Below, piece by piece: positions 1 to 7,160 of a stretch of 7,671 nucleotides of DNA. The DNA is taken from NCBI GenBank assembly GCA_026706225.1, contig JAPOZE010000392.1, positions 1-7,671 on the forward strand, written 5' to 3'. The number at the start of each line of letters is the position of its first letter. Position 1 is the first letter of the stretch. Below the pieces are notes generated by a model that searched no databases, had not been told where the DNA came from, and saw only the letters and a program-made list of their open reading frames with translations. The stretch is from Acidobacteriota bacterium. GTDB lineage: Bacteria; Acidobacteriota; Terriglobia; Versatilivoradales; Versatilivoraceae. A program made the position numbers and the translations under genes.

Positions 1-1301
1 TCGGCCAACACTGCCAGGTCGTACTCGATGATGCGGCCGTCGGTGGTATAGGCCGAGATCACATCCACCACTCCCTCGCGGGCGGCGGCGTACATGAGAC
101 TGGGATCGAAGGTCCGCCGTTCTCTGAAGTCGAGACGGTACGCCTCTCGCAGCGCTGCCCATTCGGGACGGACAAAGAACTCGAAATCGGCCCCGATGGT
201 CATTTGAGGGGCGTGCCTGGCCAGGTCCCGAATGGAGGCGAGCCGCAATGCCTCCGCCTTGTGCCTGGGGACCGCAAGGCCGTAGTTGTTCTCGAATCCC
301 AGCGCCCCCAGGACCTGGACCTGGTGTTCCCGCTGGAGCCAGGTCTTCATCTCCTCCAGCAAATCCGCCCGCGGAGGCAGATCCTTGCGCTTCATGACGT
401 TGGCCCAGATGGTCCCCGAGTAGTCCACGTAGCAATCGACGTGCCCGGCCGCCAGGGCGTCGAATAGGATCATGGAGCCCATGCTCGATCGGTTCTCCGC
501 TCGCAGACCGGCTTGGGTCAATCTCTGGGCGATTGCCTCCGCCAGAACATACTGCTCGGTGAAGGGCTTGGACCCGACCACCACCACGGCCGATCCCTTT
601 GCGGTGGGAATCTGCAGAATCAGGGTCGAGAGCAGGATGAACAGCAGGCCGGCCCCCGCCAGCCAACCCTTGGTTCGGCTGCGCCCGGCCACGGCCAGCT
701 CCCCCAGACGAATGAGCTGATCCAGCACGATCGCCAGAACCGCCGCGGCCGCACAGCCGACCAGGACCGCGGTCGAGTTCTGGGTCTGCAGTCCGCTGAA
801 GATATAGTTGCCCAGGCTGGTGGCGCCGACCGGAGTGGAAAGGGTGGCCGATCCCACCACCCAGACGGTGGCCGTGCGGATGCCGGCGATGATCACCGGA
901 GCCGCCAGCGGCAACTCCACCCGGAAGAGTCTCTGCCGAGAGGTCATGCCCAGGCCCTCGGCCGCTTCCAGGATGTCCGGGGCCACGCCCAGGATGCCGG
1001 TGACGGTGTTGCGCAGGATCGGCAGCATGCTGTAGAGCAGCAGCGCGATGAAGGCGGGAAGAAATCCGATCTGACCCAGCAGGGGAACCATCAGAGCCAG
1101 CAGGGCCAGCCCGGGGATGGTCTGGGCCACGCTGGCGACCGTGAGCACCGGCCATTGCAGCGATTTCACCCGGGTCACCAGAATGGCCAGGGGCAGGCAG
1201 ACGGCGATCCCGCTGAACAAGGCCACCAGGGTCAGGGTCAGGTGATGCCCCAGGTAGTCGGGGAGAAGTCTCAACTGGTCCGCCAAAGCGGTCTCGGTCA
1301 T
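1..1301 (-). CDS. OpuC-type ABC transporter permease fused to substrate-binding domain (partial, C-terminus off the left edge)
   Basis: This is the membrane and capture subunit of an importer of the osmoprotectant (glycine betaine/choline/carnitine) class. I read the reverse strand directly: 433 codons stay open to the window edge. Residues 1-200 form the permease, with about five hydrophobic stretches (roughly 22-44, 52-76, 80-98, 131-150, 178-196), the family motif QTIPGLALL (60-68) and an EAA-type coupling loop (EAAEGLG, 112-118) that should contact the ATPase. A further hydrophobic segment (about 212-230) leads into a binding domain starting with VVGSKPFTEQ (241-250), then YVDYSGTIW (291-299) and SAYTTDGRI (416-424), which are hallmark blocks of the ProX/OpuCC fold. 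Its ATG overlaps the ATPase stop (ATGA, 1298-1301), with purine-rich GGGGGAAGGGAA just upstream. Permease-binding protein fusions are known in this family, including the ergothioneine importer EgtU. The substrate cannot be decided from this sequence: betaine, carnitine, choline or ergothioneine are all possible. Confidence 0.9.
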   Translation of the reverse strand, partial: MTETALADQLRLLPDYLGHHLTLTLVALFSGIAVCLPLAILVTRVKSLQWPVLTVASVAQTIPGLALLALMVPLLGQIGFLPAFIALLLYSMLPILRNTVTGILGVAPDILEAAEGLGMTSRQRLFRVELPLAAPVIIAGIRTATVWVVGSATLSTPVGATSLGNYIFSGLQTQNSTAVLVGCAAAAVLAIVLDQLIRLGELAVAGRSRTKGWLAGAGLLFILLSTLILQIPTAKGSAVVVVGSKPFTEQYVLAEAIAQRLTQAGLRAENRSSMGSMILFDALAAGHVDCYVDYSGTIWANVMKRKDLPPRADLLEEMKTWLQREHQVQVLGALGFENNYGLAVPRHKAEALRLASIRDLARHAPQMTIGADFEFFVRPEWAALREAYRLDFRERRTFDPSLMYAAAREGVVDVISAYTTDGRIIEYDLAVLA

Positions 1302-2077
1302 TTCCCTTCCCCCTGGGAGCGCAAAATGGATTCCACCTGGTCGGCCTGGCGCCTGGGCGTCTCCATCAGGGCAGCGATATAGGGGTGACTCGGATTCCTC
1401 AGGATCTGCCTGGGAGTGCCCGATCCCACCAGAACGCCCTGTTTCATCACGGCAATGCGATCGGCCAGCAGCAGGGCCTCGGTCATGTCGTGGGTGACCA
1501 TGACCACCGTCAGGTTGAGGGACTGCTGCAGGCGCTTGAACTCCCGTTGCAGGCCGTCGCGGGTCATGGGATCCAGGGCGCCAAAGGGCTCGTCCATCAG
1601 CATGATCCTGGGTCGGGCCGCCAGCGCCCGCGCCAGCCCCACCCTTTGGCGCTGTCCCCCCGAAAGCTCGTGGGGCTTGCGGTCGCGATGGGTTCGGGGA
1701 GAGAGCCCGGTCAGGCGCAGCAGTTCATCCACCCGGTCCCGGCAGGCGGACGGTTCCCAGTTGAGCAGCCTGGGCACCACCGCCACGTTCTCGGCCACGG
1801 TCATGTGGGGAAAGAGGCCGACGCCCTGGAAGACGTATCCGATCCCCCGCCGCAGGTCGACCGGATTGACCCGGCAGACGTCCTGCTCCTCCACCAGGAT
1901 CCGGCCCCGGCTGGGCTCCACCAGGCGGTTGATCATCTTGAGCAGCGTCGTTTTGCCGCAGCCCGATTCGCCCAGCAACACCAGAAATTCACCGGCGCCA
2001 ACCTCCAGGTCGACCTCCTGCACGGCGAAGCTCCGGCCCTGATCGAACGTCTTGGATACCCGCTGAATGCCTATCAT
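1298..2077 (-). CDS. OpuC/ProV-type ABC transporter ATP-binding protein, no CBS domains
   Basis: This cytoplasmic ATPase should power the adjacent permease-binding fusion. All nucleotide-binding motifs are intact in 259 residues: Walker A GESGCGKTT (36-44), Q-loop glutamine 84, signature LSGGQ (138-142), Walker B IMLMDEP (158-164), D-loop ALD (167-169) and switch histidine 196. The sequence resembles the quaternary-amine (OpuCA/OsmV/ProV) branch. Many members of that branch carry a C-terminal tandem CBS module of about 100 residues or more, which in OpuA senses ionic strength. Here the protein ends about 60 residues after the switch histidine, so that module is absent. The ATG at 2077 overlaps the stop of the upstream isomerase gene (ATGA, 2074-2077). 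There is no recognisable Shine-Dalgarno site in front of it (the bases read CTCCACCACTCCATC), so translation probably depends on coupling. Its own stop overlaps the permease start in the same way. Confidence 0.95.
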   Translation of the reverse strand: MIGIQRVSKTFDQGRSFAVQEVDLEVGAGEFLVLLGESGCGKTTLLKMINRLVEPSRGRILVEEQDVCRVNPVDLRRGIGYVFQGVGLFPHMTVAENVAVVPRLLNWEPSACRDRVDELLRLTGLSPRTHRDRKPHELSGGQRQRVGLARALAARPRIMLMDEPFGALDPMTRDGLQREFKRLQQSLNLTVVMVTHDMTEALLLADRIAVMKQGVLVGSGTPRQILRNPSHPYIAALMETPRRQADQVESILRSQGEGK

Positions 2078-2931
2078 GATGGAGTGGTGGAGTTGTCGAG
2101 GCCGGTCTCACTGGCCGCCCGCATGAGGGCCTCCGTCTTTTCCCTGCCGGTTCGGGCCACTTCCGCCAGGTCCCGCGTCCAGTATCGGGGATTGAAGAGT
2201 TCCAGCGAAAGAAAACCCCGGTAGCCGGTGGCCTCCAGATCTCTCAAAAAAGACTCCAGGGGGAGAATGCCGTCTCCGGGATGGACGCGGTCGGCGTCGG
2301 TCTGCTCGAACTGTGGAGGGGAGGCGGGAGCGTCGTTGAAATGGCACACGGCAATGGTGCTGGAGGACAGGTCTCTGATGCCGCCGAAGCCGGAACCTCC
2401 CCGGTAGAGGTGAAAGGGATCCAGAACCAGGCAGCCGTGGGGATGGTCGGCCTGCCGCACGATGGCCAGGGCCTGTTCCAGTTGAAAGACGTTGTGCTGG
2501 AATCCCAGGAACTCCATGGCCGGTCGCACGCCGAAGGCTACGCCCTCCTCCAGCAGCTCGCGGTAGCGGGCCGCCGCCAGAGGGATATCCAGGTGAGGAG
2601 CGTCGGGGACCGGCGAGGCCACCATGTGGCCCGCACCCACGGCTGCCGCCTGCTCCAGGCGCCTGCGGGCCTCGCGGTAGGCGGCTTCCTTGTGGAACCC
2701 ACGGCTCTGCATCCAGTCCACCAGGGTGACGACGCTGGCCACCGCCAGGCCCGAGTCCACCAGGATCCGGCGCAGCTCGGCCAGGGACCGTCCCGACTGC
2801 TCGAACCGGGTCAGCTCCTCGGTCCAGAGCTCGATGGCCGAGTAGCCGGTCCGGGCGGCGATGTCGATTTTCTCCAGCAGGCCCGCCGGCCGGATCGTGC
2901 TGGTATTCAGGCAGAGAGGCCACTGGCGCAT
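2074..2931 (-). CDS. Sugar phosphate isomerase/epimerase-like TIM-barrel protein (AP endonuclease 2 / xylose-isomerase-like family)
   Basis: This is a predicted cytoplasmic metal-dependent enzyme of the IolE/IolI/YcjR-like family (COG1082 type), 285 residues, a normal length. Candidate metal ligands fall at the expected barrel positions: Glu140 (PAMEFLGF), Asp171 with His174 (LVLDPFHLY), His197 (CHFNDAP) and Glu244 (LSLELFN). This spacing is close to what I recall for Bacillus IolI. An HPGDG block (217-221) sits in the usual loop before the last strands. The frame stays open upstream to 3066, but that part overlaps the preceding mutase gene and looks unlike protein. I chose ATG 2931 because the family normally begins with a first strand like the PLCLNTSTI seen at residues 5-13. 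The Shine-Dalgarno site is weak (CGGAAAACGCC before ATG). The stop overlaps the ATPase start by four bases, which ties the enzyme to the transporter. The substrate is unknown: isomerase, epimerase or dehydratase activity are all compatible with the fold. Confidence 0.88.
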   Translation of the reverse strand: MRQWPLCLNTSTIRPAGLLEKIDIAARTGYSAIELWTEELTRFEQSGRSLAELRRILVDSGLAVASVVTLVDWMQSRGFHKEAAYREARRRLEQAAAVGAGHMVASPVPDAPHLDIPLAAARYRELLEEGVAFGVRPAMEFLGFQHNVFQLEQALAIVRQADHPHGCLVLDPFHLYRGGSGFGGIRDLSSSTIAVCHFNDAPASPPQFEQTDADRVHPGDGILPLESFLRDLEATGYRGFLSLELFNPRYWTRDLAEVARTGREKTEALMRAASETGLDNSTTPS

Positions 2932-2998
2932 GGCGTTTTCCGTGGGGGAGCGCGATCGCCGAGTTCCGGTCACCTTCCGGCGCCCGACAGTCCTCGGT

Positions 2999-5230
2999 TC
3001 ACTCCCGCGCCCACCGGTCCAGTTCGCCGAAGAGGGGGGCGTCTCCCAGCTCGGCTTTCCATCCATCGCAGAGACTGGCGATGGGGGCCTTGAGAGCGGG
3101 CAGCGGGTCCGCTCCGGGGGTCATGCCGGAGGCTTGGCCGCGCAACCAGTCCAGAAGCTCCTGAAGGCTGCCCATGCCTGAATCGGCCAGCTCCGAATGC
3201 AGTTGCGGCTGGAAGGTCTGCTCGAACTCCCGCTTGCGGTCCACGTCCACGATGTCGGGAAGCAGCAGTCCGGCCGGGCCCAGCTCCAGGTCCAGACGGG
3301 CCAGCAGTTCCCCATACACCTGGCGGGCCAGGCTCTCGGCTCTGCCGCTCACCTCGGTCAACAGATCCATCCCCTGCCGGGAGGTGCGTCCCCGCGGCGC
3401 GAGCTGGCAGTAGAACTTCAGCTTGGGCTCGGTTCCGGAGGGGCGGACCGTGACCACGAAGTCGTCCATGGACATCCGGATCACGTTTCTGGGCAGCTTG
3501 TCCGACTGGCTGACGAAAGGCCCGAACCGTTCCTGATCCCAGTAGTCCAGGACGTGGCGCACCGGATGGCCCGCCAGCGTCCGCGGGGGCGAGTCTCTCA
3601 GCGAGGCCATCAGCCGATCCCTCCTGGATATCCCCCCGGCCCCGGCCATGGCGATGGAGCGGCCCACGTCGGCATAGCCTCCCAGTTGTTCCAGGATCCC
3701 GACGTAGTAGTCCAGCAGGGTCCGCCCCTGCAACCGCAGCCTCTGGTAGAGGGCCGCCAGCACCATGCAGGCCGGAGCGGCATCCTTGTCCCGTATGGTG
3801 GGAATCATGATCACCCCGTGGCTCTCCTCGGCGGCCAGCACCAGGTCCCGCGGCCTGGCAACCACCTGGCGGTACCGTCCGGTCCGTTCCAGGGACTTCA
3901 GCACGTCGGCGACATATTTGAAGCCGACCAGCAGGTCATCCACGATTTGGGAGCCACCGGCCCTCTCCACGATTCTGCCCAGGATGCGGGTGGTCACCAG
4001 GGTCTCCACCACCAGCCCCTTTCGGCGAGGTCCTTCGGGATCCAGCATCAGGAAGTATCCCAGAATGGCTGCGATCTGGTTCCCGTCCAGGTGGACCCAG
4101 GAGCCGCCGGCCTGCCTGACCTCCAGTCCGACCCGGTCGGCATCGGGATCGCTGGAGAGGACCAGGCCCGAGCCGATCTCGTCGGCGAATTCCCTGGCGG
4201 GTGCGGTGGCCTGGGGAACCTCCGGATTGGGAGCCTTGAAGGGGATGACCGAAAAGGAACCGTCGGCGTCCTGACCGGGCGGGGTGCGCACCGGAAAGTT
4301 CAGCCGGCCCAGCAGGTCGCCCACCGTCTTCAATCCGCAACCGCAGAGGGGCGTGTAGACCACCGGCAGGTCGGGCCGAGGGGTGAAGGTGTCTCCATAC
4401 AGCTCCAGGTAGGCGTCCAGATAGTCCTGGTGGAGATCCTCGGGGATGGCCCGCACCAGGTCCTCTGCCAGCGCCTGGGCAAAGGGTAGGCTCCGGATGG
4501 CGGTCGCCTCCCGCATGGCGTCCATCAGGGCCTGGTCCTCGGGCGCCACCGGCTGGCTGCCGAAGGCGTCATAGACCTTGACCCCGTTGTCGTCCGGGGG
4601 GTTGTGGGAGGCCGAGAGATTGATACCCCCGGCGGCGCCCAGACGGTCGATGACAAAGGACAGCTCGGGAGTGCTGATCACCGCCTCATCGGCCCGCGGC
4701 TGCGCGAAATAGGCCGTGACGCCGTTGCCGGCGTAGATCTCGCAGGCCAGCCTGCCCAGCGAGCGCGAGGAGGTGCCCAGCAGCGGGTGGTGCTCTCCCA
4801 GAAAGCGGTAGGTTCCGGCCAGGTCCCGGAAGACCCGAACGTCGTTGGCAACCACCACCCTCAGGTCGCGACGGCCCGGAAAGGCGGCCCGCAAGTAGTG
4901 GCAATGCCCCTGGACGGTCATGGCCACGGTGGCGGGATTGAGCCGGTTGGCCCCGTATCCGACCCGCCCCCTGCGCCCGCCGGTCCCGAAAGGAAGCACC
5001 TGCCAGAAGGCGTCGAAGAGCAGGTCCACCTGCCCGGCCTGGAGGTGCCGCCGCAGCACCTCGGGCTCGGCGTAGGGCACCTGCCCCGAAAGCCACGATT
5101 CCAGGTTGCGGGACGCCTCCCGACCCCGGTTCCCGTACTTCCGGACCAGCCGGTCTACCGTGGACTTCAGTGAGTCGGCTGCCGCCATCTCCTCGATCCC
5201 GAGAGGCCGTTCCCCCGTCGCCGGATTCAC
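2999..5230 (-). CDS. Phosphoglucomutase/phosphomannomutase (alpha-D-phosphohexomutase superfamily) with C-terminal extension
   Basis: This enzyme should interconvert hexose 1- and 6-phosphates through a phosphoserine in the cytoplasm, feeding sugar nucleotide or glycogen metabolism. All four signature loops are present in 743 residues: the phosphoserine loop SASHNPPDDNG (206-216, catalytic Ser208), the metal loop DPDADR (361-366), the sugar-binding loop EESHG (468-472) and the phosphate-binding loop RPSGTEPK (596-603). An FGTGGRRGRVG block (81-91) marks the first domain. The start is GTG at 5230, chosen because a GGAGG lies 8 nt upstream. An ATG at 5188 is possible, but its GAGGAG directly abuts the codon. 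Relatives of the PgcA/PGM2 type run about 550-600 residues. Here about 140 residues follow the phosphate loop, roughly 100 more than expected. The isomerase gene starts 67 nt downstream on the same strand with no clear promoter between, so a shared transcript is likely. Glucose versus mannose specificity cannot be read from the sequence. Confidence 0.93.
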   Translation of the reverse strand: MNPATGERPLGIEEMAAADSLKSTVDRLVRKYGNRGREASRNLESWLSGQVPYAEPEVLRRHLQAGQVDLLFDAFWQVLPFGTGGRRGRVGYGANRLNPATVAMTVQGHCHYLRAAFPGRRDLRVVVANDVRVFRDLAGTYRFLGEHHPLLGTSSRSLGRLACEIYAGNGVTAYFAQPRADEAVISTPELSFVIDRLGAAGGINLSASHNPPDDNGVKVYDAFGSQPVAPEDQALMDAMREATAIRSLPFAQALAEDLVRAIPEDLHQDYLDAYLELYGDTFTPRPDLPVVYTPLCGCGLKTVGDLLGRLNFPVRTPPGQDADGSFSVIPFKAPNPEVPQATAPAREFADEIGSGLVLSSDPDADRVGLEVRQAGGSWVHLDGNQIAAILGYFLMLDPEGPRRKGLVVETLVTTRILGRIVERAGGSQIVDDLLVGFKYVADVLKSLERTGRYRQVVARPRDLVLAAEESHGVIMIPTIRDKDAAPACMVLAALYQRLRLQGRTLLDYYVGILEQLGGYADVGRSIAMAGAGGISRRDRLMASLRDSPPRTLAGHPVRHVLDYWDQERFGPFVSQSDKLPRNVIRMSMDDFVVTVRPSGTEPKLKFYCQLAPRGRTSRQGMDLLTEVSGRAESLARQVYGELLARLDLELGPAGLLLPDIVDVDRKREFEQTFQPQLHSELADSGMGSLQELLDWLRGQASGMTPGADPLPALKAPIASLCDGWKAELGDAPLFGELDRWARE

Positions 5231-5238
5231 CCCGCGTT

Positions 5239-5243
5239 CCTCC
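5239..5243 (-). promoter_or_regulatory. Shine-Dalgarno site of the mutase gene
   Basis: GGAGG on the minus strand lies 8 nt before the GTG at 5230. It decides the start of the phosphohexomutase in favour of GTG over the internal ATG at 5188. Confidence 0.75.
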
Positions 5244-5303
5244 GCGCGTCTCCCGTCGCCGCCTGGGTCGGCGGCTTGCCCATCCCGCCGCCGCGGCCGC
5301 CTG

Positions 5304-5309
5304 AGTATA
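5304..5309 (-). promoter_or_regulatory. Candidate -10 element for the leftward mutase operon
   Basis: The minus strand reads TATACT here, five of six matches to the sigma-70 -10 consensus, in otherwise very GC-rich DNA. Transcription would begin near 5297, giving a leader of about 67 nt before the GTG. No good -35 hexamer is found at 16-18 nt spacing, so the call is tentative; an activator-dependent or non-sigma-70 promoter is possible. Confidence 0.35.
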
Positions 5310-5359
5310 CCGCAACGGGGGTGAACCGGACAGCGGCCACGCTTGTCCGAAACCCCATG

Positions 5360-5378
5360 CCGCCCGGCCGTCCGGCGG
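5360..5378. repeat. GC-rich imperfect inverted repeat in the divergent intergenic region
   Basis: CCGCCCGG (5360-5367) and CCGGCGG (5372-5378) are inverted copies with one extra C, separated by CCGT. The repeat ends five bases before the rightward TATAAT and covers where its -35 should be. An operator is one reading. Chance is another, because short GC palindromes are common in DNA of this composition. Confidence 0.35.
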
Positions 5379-5383
5379 TAGGA

Positions 5384-5389
5384 TATAAT
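5384..5389 (+). promoter_or_regulatory. Candidate -10 element for the ThDP enzyme gene
   Basis: A perfect TATAAT stands in GC-rich surroundings 77 nt before the ATG at 5467, which would give a leader of about 70 nt. The hexamer at 17-nt spacing (CGCCCG) is nothing like TTGACA and there is no TGn extension. The promoter would therefore need an activator or another sigma factor, or the match is fortuitous. Confidence 0.45.
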
Positions 5390-5454
5390 GCCCGATTCCG
5401 CGCGGGCCTGCCCACTGTGTCAAACCGCGTCGGCGGAGCAACAAGGCCCCTGCA

Positions 5455-5460
5455 AAGGAG
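5455..5460 (+). promoter_or_regulatory. Shine-Dalgarno site of the ThDP enzyme gene
   Basis: AAGGAG lies 6 nt before ATG 5467, which is good spacing. It supports this ATG as the start over any alternative codon. Confidence 0.75.
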
Positions 5461-5466
5461 ATCCCC

Positions 5467-7113
5467 ATGACCGGCGGCCAGGCCCTGGTTCGGTCCCTGG
5501 AAGCCCACGGTGTCAGCACCGTCTTCGGCATCCCGGGCACTCACAACCTGGCGGTTTACGACGCCCTGCTGGACAGTCCCATCCGCCACGTCAGCGCCCG
5601 CCACGAACAGGGTGCAGCCTTCATGGCCGACGGGTACGCCCGGGCCAGTGAAAGTGGAGACGTCGGCGTCTGTCTCAGCACCACCGGACCGGCGGCCCTC
5701 AACACCCTGACTCCGCTGGGCACGGCCTTCAGCGACTCCTCCCCAGTCCTGTGCATCGCCAGCCAGATCCAGGCGGACTTTCTGGGCCGGGAAAAGGGCC
5801 TGCTGCACGAGTGCTCCGGCCAGTCGGGAGGCTTCCGGGCAGTCACCAAGTGGTGGCAGCAGGCCACCACGGTGGAGGCCATCCCCTGGCTGGTGCGAGA
5901 GGCCTTCGCCCAATTGGGTTCGGGGCGGCCGCGGCCGGCGGCCCTGGAGATCCCCTGCGACGTGCTGGACTCCGAGGGCCAGCCTGCCCTGCCCGCGCCC
6001 CTGGAGACGACACCGGAGCAACCCCGACCGGAGGAACTCTCCCGGGCCTGCCGACTGCTGGAGAAAGCCCGCCGTCCGGTCATCTGGGCCGGGGGCGGCC
6101 TCATCCGGGCCGGCGCCTCGGTCGCGCTGACCCGGTTGGCGGAAAGAGTGCAATCTCCTGTCTTCACCACCGCCCTGGGCAAGGGAGCCATTCCCGAAGA
6201 CCATCCCCTCTCCGGCGGCAACACCCTGCTCCATCCGGCCGGCCAGGCCTACCTGGAGACCTGCGACCTGATGCTGGCGGTGGGAACCCGGTTCAAGGAG
6301 ATCGAAACCGAACGCTGGCGCCTGAAGCTGCCGGAGCAGTTGATCCACATCGACATCGACCCCGCCGAGATCGGCCGCAACTACGCGGTCAGCGCCGCCG
6401 TGGTCGGTCACGCCGGGCCGGCGCTGGAAGGCATGCTGGAACGGTACCGAGGAGCGGCGCCCTCTCGGAACCGCGTCCGGGAGGTCAGCGAGCTTCGCGC
6501 TCGGATATGGGGCGAATGCCGGCAACGGGCGGCAAGGGCGGTGGAGCTGGTGGAATGTCTGAGAGCGGCGCTTCCCCGGGAAAGCATCCTGGTTAGCGAC
6601 CTGACCGCGGCCGCCACCTGGTGCCACCACCTGCTGGAGGTCTACCAGCCGGCCGGCTTCCACAGCCCCTGGGGATTCTGCACCCTGGGATTCGGACTGC
6701 CCGCGGCCATAGGAGCCAAGCTGGCCCAGCCCCAGCGACCGGTGGTCCTGCTGTCGGGAGATGGAGGTTTTCTCTTCAACTGCCAGGAGCTGGCCACGGC
6801 GGTCGAGTGTGGGCTGCCCCTGGTGATGGTGGTCTTCAACGACAAGGGCTACGGGGTGCTGCGCCCTCAGCAAATGGCCCGCTATGGCCGCACCCATGCG
6901 GCCGACCTGGTCGGCCCCGATTTCGCGGCCCTGGCCAAGGCCTTTGGAGCCGCCTCCCTGCGGGTGGAGCGCCTGCAGGATCTGTCCCGGAACCTCTCGG
7001 AGGCCCTGCGACAGCCGGGCCCCTGCCTGGTCGAGGTGACGGCCCGGATCCCCTGGCCGCCCATCGAGACCACCGCCGGCATGTTCGCCCAGGCGGACGT
7101 GCCGACCCGATGA
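5467..7113 (+). CDS. Thiamine-diphosphate-dependent 2-oxoacid decarboxylase/carboligase, acetolactate-synthase-like large subunit
   Basis: This is a cytoplasmic ThDP enzyme of 548 residues, full length for the family, with the usual three domains. The N-terminal pyrimidine-binding domain (about 1-165) has VFGIPGTHN (19-27) and the catalytic glutamate Glu47 in RHEQGAAFMADGYA. A central Rossmann-like domain spans about 185-330. The pyrophosphate-binding domain (about 370-530) has GDGGF (431-435) and FND (457-459), with Asp432 and Asn458 as likely Mg ligands. The family removes CO2 from a 2-oxoacid and either releases the aldehyde or joins it to a second carbonyl. The tryptophan-containing block that follows the cofactor loop in true acetohydroxyacid synthases is replaced by KGYGVLRPQQMARYG (460-474), and no small regulatory subunit gene (ilvN) is adjacent. 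The N-terminal wording resembles the AruI-type (5-guanidino-2-oxopentanoate decarboxylase) branch. The exact substrate is unknown. The gene stands alone, divergent from the mutase operon and convergent with the SDR gene. Confidence 0.9.
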   Translation: MTGGQALVRSLEAHGVSTVFGIPGTHNLAVYDALLDSPIRHVSARHEQGAAFMADGYARASESGDVGVCLSTTGPAALNTLTPLGTAFSDSSPVLCIASQIQADFLGREKGLLHECSGQSGGFRAVTKWWQQATTVEAIPWLVREAFAQLGSGRPRPAALEIPCDVLDSEGQPALPAPLETTPEQPRPEELSRACRLLEKARRPVIWAGGGLIRAGASVALTRLAERVQSPVFTTALGKGAIPEDHPLSGGNTLLHPAGQAYLETCDLMLAVGTRFKEIETERWRLKLPEQLIHIDIDPAEIGRNYAVSAAVVGHAGPALEGMLERYRGAAPSRNRVREVSELRARIWGECRQRAARAVELVECLRAALPRESILVSDLTAAATWCHHLLEVYQPAGFHSPWGFCTLGFGLPAAIGAKLAQPQRPVVLLSGDGGFLFNCQELATAVECGLPLVMVVFNDKGYGVLRPQQMARYGRTHAADLVGPDFAALAKAFGAASLRVERLQDLSRNLSEALRQPGPCLVEVTARIPWPPIETTAGMFAQADVPTR

Positions 7114-7160
7114 GCCGCACTCATGGACGGTTGAGCGAACTCACTTGAAACAATTGGGGG

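Noticed and set aside
513..1382. A 289-codon plus-strand open frame.
   Set aside because: It lies opposite the permease-binding fusion, crosses into the ATPase gene, and its translation is Gln/Gly/Arg-rich with no domain pattern.
2932..3066. Upstream extension of the isomerase frame by 45 residues.
   Set aside because: It would overlap the end of the mutase gene by 68 bases, is Arg/Ser/Thr-rich, and precedes the natural first strand of the barrel. ATG 2931 is preferred.
3197..4489. A 430-codon plus-strand open frame.
   Set aside because: It is antisense to the phosphohexomutase, whose four catalytic loops are intact. The His/Gln/Gly-rich translation is typical of an antisense shadow.
5227..6897. 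A 556-codon open frame on the minus strand opposite the ThDP gene.
   Set aside because: It is antisense to a clearly recognisable ThDP enzyme whose motifs are all intact. Its translation is low-complexity, rich in Gly, Gln, Arg and Ala, as expected from a GC-rich antisense frame, and it has no family motif.
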